Both the position numbers and the translations under genes were made by a program. From contig NZ_JANHKS010000032.1 in assembly GCF_028682175.1 (NCBI RefSeq), positions 1-62,910 of the forward strand: DNA of 62,910 bases, written 5' to 3'. The stretch comes from Pseudomonas putida (lineage in GTDB: Bacteria; Pseudomonadota; Gammaproteobacteria; Pseudomonadales; Pseudomonadaceae). How positions within the stretch are numbered: the first letter of the stretch is position 1; every line of letters begins with the position of its first letter. Positions 58,242 to 62,910 of this stretch are shown one piece after another. The notes under the pieces are model-generated. The model saw only the letters and a program-made list of their open reading frames with translations. It had not been told where the DNA came from and did not search any database.

Positions 58242-58448
58242 TCACGCGCCGTGGCATTTCTTGAATTTCTTCTCGCTGCCGCACGGGCAAGGATCGTTGC
58301 GGCCCACGTCCTTGAGCGCGTTGCGTGCAGGCTCCTGGGGTTCGTGGTTGCAGTGCGGGCCGTGCACGTGGCCGTGGTCATGATGGTGGTCGTGATGGTC
58401 GTGATCGTGGTTGCAGTCAGGACCGTGCACGTGGGTTTGCTGGTTCAT
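58242..58448 (-). CDS. Small histidine-rich SEC-C motif protein
   Basis: A 68-residue protein. The N-terminal half is extremely His/Asp-rich (repeats of HVHGPDCNHD and HDHHDHHHDHG) and should bind zinc, nickel or similar ions. The C-terminus is a SEC-C zinc motif (GRNDPCPCGSEKKFKKCHG) like the tail of SecA. It probably binds metal; a metal-buffering or ribosome/SecB-linked role is speculative. Confidence 0.85.
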   Translation of the reverse strand: MNQQTHVHGPDCNHDHDHHDHHHDHGHVHGPHCNHEPQEPARNALKDVGRNDPCPCGSEKKFKKCHGA

Positions 58449-58452
58449 GGGG

Positions 58453-58938
58453 TTACTCCGGAATCAAATCGCCGGGGATTATCTCGCCATTGCGATCAAT
58501 ACGCACGCTGTGTCCGAAGATAAATCCGGTCTTGAGCTTGCCTTCCAGCCGGTAATGAATAGGCTGGTTGGGTTTGCCGAGCATCCGCGTGACGTCCTTG
58601 AGGTGTTCCCACAGGTTGGTGCGGATCGGCACCGTGAAATTGCGGTGGCTGTTGCCCTTGACGATGAACCAGTCGCTGTAATCGCCGTCTGCTATCAAGA
58701 TGTCGTTGAGAATCACCTTGTAGCGCAGGCCGCGCACCCAGATGCTCGCGTCATTGGGATTGTCGACGCGAAAGCGCAGCTTCATGTCCTGCTTGAGCAG
58801 CTTGGCCTTGACCACGTCAACCCGAAGCAGCTTGACGTTGGCATCCTCTGCGCCGCCAGTGAACAGCGACGCACAGCCTGATGACGCCAGCATCATGAAG
58901 ATGCAGAGGACCCGGATAAGTTTTGCCTGAAATACCAT
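58453..58938 (-). CDS. LEA type 2/WHy-domain lipoprotein
   Basis: A 161-residue lipoprotein: signal with lipobox SSGC (about residue 22), then a WHy/LEA14-like beta domain (LKLRFRVDNPNDASIWVRG, in part; KVILNDILIADGD). The family is linked to desiccation and stress tolerance, with no defined biochemical activity in Pseudomonas. It is followed 4 bases later by the SEC-C gene, so both are probably on one transcript. Confidence 0.85.
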   Translation of the reverse strand: MVFQAKLIRVLCIFMMLASSGCASLFTGGAEDANVKLLRVDVVKAKLLKQDMKLRFRVDNPNDASIWVRGLRYKVILNDILIADGDYSDWFIVKGNSHRNFTVPIRTNLWEHLKDVTRMLGKPNQPIHYRLEGKLKTGFIFGHSVRIDRNGEIIPGDLIPE

Positions 58939-59049
58939 TGATTCACTCCCTGTCGGGTCTTGAGTCTAGCCAGCAGCCGGTTCAGGGCAACTCGCCGTTC
59001 TACAGAGCCTGCGCCATACTCACGCCATGTGTCGAAGGAGTATTGACCC

Positions 59050-59652
59050 ATGAAGTTGTACGAAATTGTTTTTTCCGGCCAATTGGTACCCGGCGCACAA
59101 CTTGATCGCGTCCAGGCGAACCTGGCCAAGCTGTTCCAGGCCGACGCCCAGCGCATCGCCTTGCTGTTCTCCGGGCGGCGGCTGGTATTGAAGAACAACC
59201 TCGATCAGGCAGGCGCTGAAAAATATCGCTCGACCCTTGAGCGCGCTGGCGCCCAGGTACAGGTGCTGGAAATGCCGGGGCAGGTGACGGCCGAGCCGGA
59301 ACCGGCGCCGGTCGAAGTGGAAGAGGTCGAACTGGCACCGCCGCCGGATGAGCCCAGCTGGACGCGCAGATCCTCATTGGTCGCGCCATCGGCGAAGGGT
59401 GAAGCCAAGGGCGGGCCTGCGTCAAAGCTCGAACCGCGGGACGTCTACATGGCGGCGTTCGTCGATGTCGAGGCGCCGGATTTTACCTTGTCCGAACTGG
59501 GCAAGGATGTGCAGGACCCCAAAGCCGCCCCGGTGGCGCCGCGCCTTGATCTGTCCGGCCTGAGCCTTGCGCCTGCGGGCAGTGACATGGGGCAGGAGAA
59601 ATCCGAAGAGCACGTGCTGGTGCCGGATGTTTCACATCTGAAATTGGCTTGA
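59050..59652 (+). CDS. Conserved hypothetical cytosolic protein (200 residues)
   Basis: I do not recognise a named family. Residues 1-80 look folded (KLYEIVFSGQLVPGAQ; LFSGRRLVLKNNLDQ) and resemble the short domain found at the start of some Gram-negative envelope or regulatory proteins in which ring-like helices and strands alternate. The remainder is acidic, Pro/Glu-rich and probably disordered, with a final short motif HVLVPDVSHLKLA. There is no signal peptide. It is divergent from the WHy lipoprotein and followed by a REPIN. Confidence 0.75.
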   Translation: MKLYEIVFSGQLVPGAQLDRVQANLAKLFQADAQRIALLFSGRRLVLKNNLDQAGAEKYRSTLERAGAQVQVLEMPGQVTAEPEPAPVEVEEVELAPPPDEPSWTRRSSLVAPSAKGEAKGGPASKLEPRDVYMAAFVDVEAPDFTLSELGKDVQDPKAAPVAPRLDLSGLSLAPAGSDMGQEKSEEHVLVPDVSHLKLA

Positions 59653-59670
59653 CCTTCAGATCACACAACA

Positions 59671-59765
59671 CCCGTAGCAGCACGGCTTGCCGGCGGGGGC
59701 GGTGTGTCAGTCGATGTATCCGATACAGGCACACCGCTCCCGCCGGCAAGCCGTGCTGCTACGGG
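59671..59765. repeat. REPIN, GTAGCAGCACGGCTTGCCGG family
   Basis: Complete inverted pair with symmetrical arms and a mostly palindromic centre; it is very close to the copy at 58126-58215, about 1.5 kb away. Confidence 0.9.
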
Positions 59766-59779
59766 CCAGCGCATGGCTC

Positions 59780-60253
59780 TCAGGCCATATAGGCCGAACA
59801 ACACTTCTTGAATTTCTGCTCACTGCCACACGGGCATGCATCGTTGCGTCCGGCCTTGAGTTGCACGGTGGGGTCGATGAAGTACCAGCGGCCCTGGTTC
59901 TGCACGAATGCCGAGCGCTCGCGGTGGCTGTGCTCGCCGCCTGCATCGTGCCAGCGGGCGGTGAAGGTCACGAACGCATGCTCGGGCTTGCCGCCCAGCA
60001 GCTCCGCACTTTCAACCTCAAGCCCCAGCCAGGTGCTCTGCGCACTCCACTGGCTGATCGACTCCCGATCCAGACTGCCTTTCTGCACGGGCAGCGTGGT
60101 GTCCAGCAGGTAGTCCACCAGGCCCAGCACATAGGCGCTGTAGCGCGAGCGCATCAGGGCTTCGGCACAGGGCGCAGGGTTGCCTGCGTGATAGCGACCG
60201 CAGCAGCCGTCCAGAAGGTCGCCGCTGCCACAGGGGCAAATTGCACTGCTCAT
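59780..60253 (-). CDS. ychJ: YchJ-family SEC-C domain protein
   Basis: A 157-residue protein with SEC-C zinc motifs at both ends (ICPCGSGDLLDGCCG near residue 5; ACPCGSEQKFKKCC at the end) around the central YchJ (NTF2-like) domain (ALMRSRYSAYVLG; FTARWHDAGGEHSHRERS). The function is unknown. The start at 60253 follows GGTGAG and gives the family N-terminus. It lies 10 bases after the gene at 60264. Confidence 0.92.
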   Translation of the reverse strand: MSSAICPCGSGDLLDGCCGRYHAGNPAPCAEALMRSRYSAYVLGLVDYLLDTTLPVQKGSLDRESISQWSAQSTWLGLEVESAELLGGKPEHAFVTFTARWHDAGGEHSHRERSAFVQNQGRWYFIDPTVQLKAGRNDACPCGSEQKFKKCCSAYMA

Positions 60254-60263
60254 GTTGCGGATC

Positions 60264-60761
60264 TCACCACCAATACTTGCCAAAGTTTTCCGGGTTGGCC
60301 CAGAACTTCGCGTTCAGCCAGTCCGGCACCTGTTTGTATTCGCGCAGGTCGTAGGTGAACAGCGTCAATACCTGATCGTCCCGGGCGAAGCGCTCGCTTG
60401 CTTGCAGGGCCAGCGAGTAGAAATCGGTTGTATGCCAGCCGCAGGCGTTCAGGTCGGCCAGAACGGCGATGCGGCTGGCGTTGAGGTTGCGGATGCCGCC
60501 CAGCAACTCCAGACCTACGCGTTTGGGGATGTGTTCCAGGCAATCGACCACCAGCGCCAGATCGAAGCGCTGCCCGGCCAGGTCCGCAGGCAGCGGGCCA
60601 GGGGCGGCCTGCGCCAGTTCGGTGTCCGGGTGCGCGTCCTTGAAGGCCTGCAGGGCCGGAAAACTCTCGGCGCCGATCAGCAGCAGCCGCTTGGGCGCGT
60701 AGCGGTCCAGCAGGGCGGCCAGCGCTTGCTGGGGCGTGCGGGTGGAAAAACTGTCGGTCAT
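60264..60761 (-). CDS. Conserved protein of methyltransferase-like fold (DUF6231-type)
   Basis: A 165-residue cytosolic protein. It shows a shortened Rossmann/methyltransferase outline (RLLLIGAESFPALQAF; FDLALVVDCLEHIPKRVG) without a clear glycine-rich SAM loop, so activity is doubtful. The C-terminus is aromatic-rich (WANPENFGKYWW). It is common in Pseudomonas beside ychJ and probably forms a two-gene unit with it. The family name is from memory. Confidence 0.75.
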   Translation of the reverse strand: MTDSFSTRTPQQALAALLDRYAPKRLLLIGAESFPALQAFKDAHPDTELAQAAPGPLPADLAGQRFDLALVVDCLEHIPKRVGLELLGGIRNLNASRIAVLADLNACGWHTTDFYSLALQASERFARDDQVLTLFTYDLREYKQVPDWLNAKFWANPENFGKYWW

Positions 60762-60992
60762 CGAAATCCCTCAATTGAGCTCGCAAGGTTAGCCTGCCGA
60801 AGGATCGTGGCCTAGTGCTTGAACTTTTTTATCGCTGCCCATGACAAAGGCTACGAAGTAGAGGCAAATGGCTATTTCAATAAAACACCCGGTTTTCCTG
60901 CCTCTGGCGGGCTTTGAGAGTGGAAAACTGGCTAGGGGCCGTCTTTACTGCATTTCAGTCGGTTTAAGCCGATACCAAAGGAGAAGAACTGT

Positions 60993-61691
60993 ATGAGCAT
61001 GATTCGCACAGCGTTACCTCTGATTTTGGTTACCAGTGTGTTGACCGGCTGTGCCGGCTTGCAAAAAACCGACTGGCCTCTGTGCGCCGCCGGTGGCGCG
61101 CTCACCGGCGCTGCAATCGGTGCATTCCAGACGGCTTCCGTTGCGGCGGGGCTGGGTGGTGCGGTGGGTGTGATGGCGGGCGCCTATTGCTGGGTTCACG
61201 GTGACGGCGATGATGATGGCGACGGCGTTCTGAACAGCGTCGACAAGTGCCCGAACACGCCAAAAGGCACGCCTGTCGATGCGACCGGTTGCCCGATCGT
61301 GACGCCAGCGCCTGAGCCAGTAGCCCCTGTGGTGCTGCCGAAGGAAGAAGTCATCACGATCCGTGACGTGCATTTCGAGTTCAACAAGGCGACGCTGACT
61401 CCAGGCGACAAGCAACAACTGGATACGGTGGCTACCAAGTTGAAAACCGAGGCGTCCAACGTGCAACTGCATGTGAGCGGCCACACTGACAGCGTGGGCA
61501 GCGATGCCTACAACCAGAAACTGTCGGAGCGTCGTGCGCATTCGGTGACGGATTATCTGGTCGGTGCCGGTGTCTCGCGCAGTGCGTTCGTGTCGGTTGA
61601 AGGTGATGGCGAGAGCCGTCCTGTGGCGGACAACAAAACCGCTGAAGGTCGTGCGTTGAACCGTCGTGTCGAGATCAAGATCAATCGTTGA
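60993..61691 (+). CDS. OmpA-family lipoprotein with calcium-type repeat
   Basis: A 232-residue outer-membrane lipoprotein: signal with lipobox LTGC (Cys20), a Gly/Ala-rich hydrophobic region (about 32-68), an acidic thrombospondin type 3-like repeat (GDGDDDGDGVLNSVDKCPN), and a C-terminal OmpA domain that binds peptidoglycan (VHFEFNKATLTPGDK; HVSGHTDSVGSDAYNQKLSE). AAAGGAG precedes it and a strong terminator follows, so it is a single-gene unit. Confidence 0.92.
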   Translation: MSMIRTALPLILVTSVLTGCAGLQKTDWPLCAAGGALTGAAIGAFQTASVAAGLGGAVGVMAGAYCWVHGDGDDDGDGVLNSVDKCPNTPKGTPVDATGCPIVTPAPEPVAPVVLPKEEVITIRDVHFEFNKATLTPGDKQQLDTVATKLKTEASNVQLHVSGHTDSVGSDAYNQKLSERRAHSVTDYLVGAGVSRSAFVSVEGDGESRPVADNKTAEGRALNRRVEIKINR

Positions 61692-61705
61692 TTGATGGCG
61701 CTACA

Positions 61706-61733
61706 CAAAAGCCCCGCTTCGGCGGGGTTTTTC
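61706..61733 (+). terminator. Rho-independent terminator
   Basis: AAAAGCCCCGC and GCGGGGTTTTT form the stem around TTCG, followed by Ts. It lies 15 bases after the OmpA-family gene. Confidence 0.93.
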
Positions 61734-61858
61734 ATGGGCCGAATCCGGCGTTCGAAGCCACGACATTTTGACCTTCCTCTGGAAAAGTCGGCCCCTTCGC
61801 CGTACTGTGCGCGAAGCGTTTTTTTGCGCCAGAAAACTAAAAATACCAGGGGCGTGTC

Positions 61859-62134
61859 ATGAAGCTGTTCTGCGGGTTGGGGAAAATCCTGACATTGGGA
61901 TTCTGGGCGGTGGTGCTGGCCAGTCAGGCCATGACCCTGCCGGTGCCCTTCGAATTACTGTTCAAACTGGCGGGCGTGTTGCTGATCTCGGTTCACGTGC
62001 TTGAGCTGCTGTTCTTCAACGCCAGCCTGCGGGGGCGTGCGCATCCCTGGTCTGACCGTTTCAAAATCCTGATCTTCGGTATTTTTCACCTGCAATCCTT
62101 CGGTCGCCGGCAGGCGGAGGTTCACCATGCGTAA
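61859..62134 (+). CDS. DUF1145-family small membrane protein
   Basis: A 91-residue inner-membrane protein with two transmembrane segments (about 8-28 and 33-53) and a basic C-terminal tail (HPWSDRFKILIFGIFHLQSF), the DUF1145 pattern. The function is unknown. It overlaps the next gene by 8 bases, so the pair is translated together. Confidence 0.85.
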   Translation: MKLFCGLGKILTLGFWAVVLASQAMTLPVPFELLFKLAGVLLISVHVLELLFFNASLRGRAHPWSDRFKILIFGIFHLQSFGRRQAEVHHA

Positions 62135-62900
62135 TGCGTTGTTGATGACGGCGGGCGTGCTGTCGGCCCTGAGCAGCTCCCTGGTATTGGCCCAGGCCAT
62201 TTCGGTGGAGCCGCACTCGTTGATGCGCCTGCCGAGCAACACCAGCGTGTTGCAGCTGGATCGCCTTGAAGTCGCCGACTACGGCACCTTGCTGATTCCC
62301 GCAGGGTTGACCGAAGTGCAGGTCGGAAAACTGGTGATGGGCCATGAGTCGCGCATTGCGATCGTGCCCGGCACCGAGCCGTTCAAGCTGCAAGTCAGGC
62401 AGGGCGAGCTGGGCAGCGGTGCGCAGATCACCGCCCGTGGCGCGCCGGGCACTTTCGAGAAGGCGCCTTTGCCGGGTCGCAACCTGAACCTGCGGGTTGA
62501 GCAGCTGAATGCGGACCTGCTGTCCATCGATGCGCGAGGCGGTGCGGGTTCGCCCGGTTATGTAGGCCTGGACGGCGGCAATGGCAAGGATCCGGGCTGC
62601 ACCTGGGGCTCGGCCAGCCGTGGCTTCGACGGCGATAACGGTGGCAACGGCCGCGATGGCGCGCCGGGGGCGCTGGTGCGTCTGGAGCTGCCCCAGAGCT
62701 TTCCCGATGACCGGGTGAAGGTCAACGTGCAGGGCGGCGCCGGTGGCGTCGGCGGCGAAGGCGGGCGCGGCGGCAAGGGCGGTACGTCCAAGGGTTGCCT
62801 GGTGTACCGCGCCGACGGTGCAAAATCGGGCAAGAACGGCGAGAAAGGCCAGACGGGCTCGGTCGGGCCAGCAGGCTCCGTCAGCGTTCGCAAACTCTGA
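62127..62900 (+). CDS. Exported collagen-like glycine-repeat protein
   Basis: A 257-residue exported protein: signal peptide (about 1-23, LSSSLVLAQA), a beta-rich middle (about 25-130) and a C-terminal third with imperfect Gly-X-Y runs (GGAGSPGYVGLDGGNGKD; GFDGDNGGNGRDGAPG; GKNGEKGQTGSVGPAG). A cysteine pair (GCTW...KGCLV) may stabilise it. Collagen-like surface proteins act in adhesion or envelope structure; here only export and repeat are certain. Its stop lies 8 bases before the window end, so it is complete. Confidence 0.85.
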   Translation: MRNALLMTAGVLSALSSSLVLAQAISVEPHSLMRLPSNTSVLQLDRLEVADYGTLLIPAGLTEVQVGKLVMGHESRIAIVPGTEPFKLQVRQGELGSGAQITARGAPGTFEKAPLPGRNLNLRVEQLNADLLSIDARGGAGSPGYVGLDGGNGKDPGCTWGSASRGFDGDNGGNGRDGAPGALVRLELPQSFPDDRVKVNVQGGAGGVGGEGGRGGKGGTSKGCLVYRADGAKSGKNGEKGQTGSVGPAGSVSVRKL

Positions 62901-62910
62901 CCTTCAACCC

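Noticed and set aside
60250..60786. 178-codon open frame overlapping the gene at 60264
   Set aside because: Arg/Gly-rich shifted-frame translation; the 165-residue frame has the conserved sequence and context.
1..62910. CRISPR array, prophage or IS element
   Set aside because: No evenly spaced direct repeats, phage structural genes or transposase genes are visible; all short repeats are REP-type or protein-coding repeats.

Overview
The window is a chromosomal segment of a Pseudomonas, probably of the fluorescens/asplenii/syringae side of the genus. The evidence is the gene content and order (bcp-gcvR-dapA-bamC-purC-tRNA-Ser, rnd-ycgL-ycgN, an aot-type arginine transporter, maeA) and at least four families of Pseudomonas REP/REPIN palindromes between genes. 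I cannot name the species from sequence reading alone.

Layout. 1-5192: core genes (peroxiredoxin, GcvR, DapA, BamC, a metallo-beta-lactamase protein, PurC) ending at tRNA-Ser(CGA) and its terminator. 5258-5871: a small HigB/HigA-like toxin-antitoxin pair. 6000-29720: a complete, non-canonical type III secretion system (T3SS). 29721-33199: a repeat-rich gap and a large OmpR-type/STAND ATPase regulator. 33513-62900: housekeeping and accessory genes: the carboxynorspermidine route to spermidine, malic enzyme, a GMC oxidoreductase, an EptA-like lipid A transferase, RNase D, an arginine/ornithine-type ABC transporter, an ATP-dependent ligase with its partner nuclease, a penicillin-acylase homologue, several small conserved proteins, an OmpA-like lipoprotein and a collagen-like exported protein.

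The T3SS is the centre of interest. Its apparatus genes follow the rhizobial (Rhc) plan: sctD-x-TPR-sctV-secretin-lipoprotein, then a split secretin N-domain (NolW-like), then x-sctI-J-K-L-N-O-Q-R-S-T-U. It is not the Hrp1 cluster usual in P. syringae, and I found no HrpL-type hrp box. The pore-forming half of the secretin, the lipoprotein after it and the TPR lipoprotein beside it look like the Tad pilus parts CpaC/RcpA, CpaD and TadD, so the outer-membrane portal seems to be a recruited Tad module. Ahead of the apparatus lie two very large repeat-containing proteins with hydrophobic C-termini (HrpK/HrpF/NolX-like translocator candidates) and two small genes that share the same roughly 40-residue helical C-terminus. 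One of these is only 54 residues (needle candidate); the other carries an extra 110-residue N-terminal module.

Three near-identical tandem hexamer pairs (TTCACA, 4 bp, TTCACA; 10-bp periodicity) sit only in the two intergenic regions that serve these secreted-protein genes. Such spacing suits an OmpR/PhoB-type winged-helix protein, and a regulator with exactly that domain lies just beyond sctU. SctU lacks the NPTH autocleavage motif, which is unusual for an export-gate switch protein. SctQ has a strong internal ribosome binding site and start that would give the short C-terminal SctQ form.

Elsewhere, a nitroreductase gene is broken by a 1-base frameshift, and the DNA ligase/exonuclease pair lacks the helicase and phosphoesterase genes that often accompany it.
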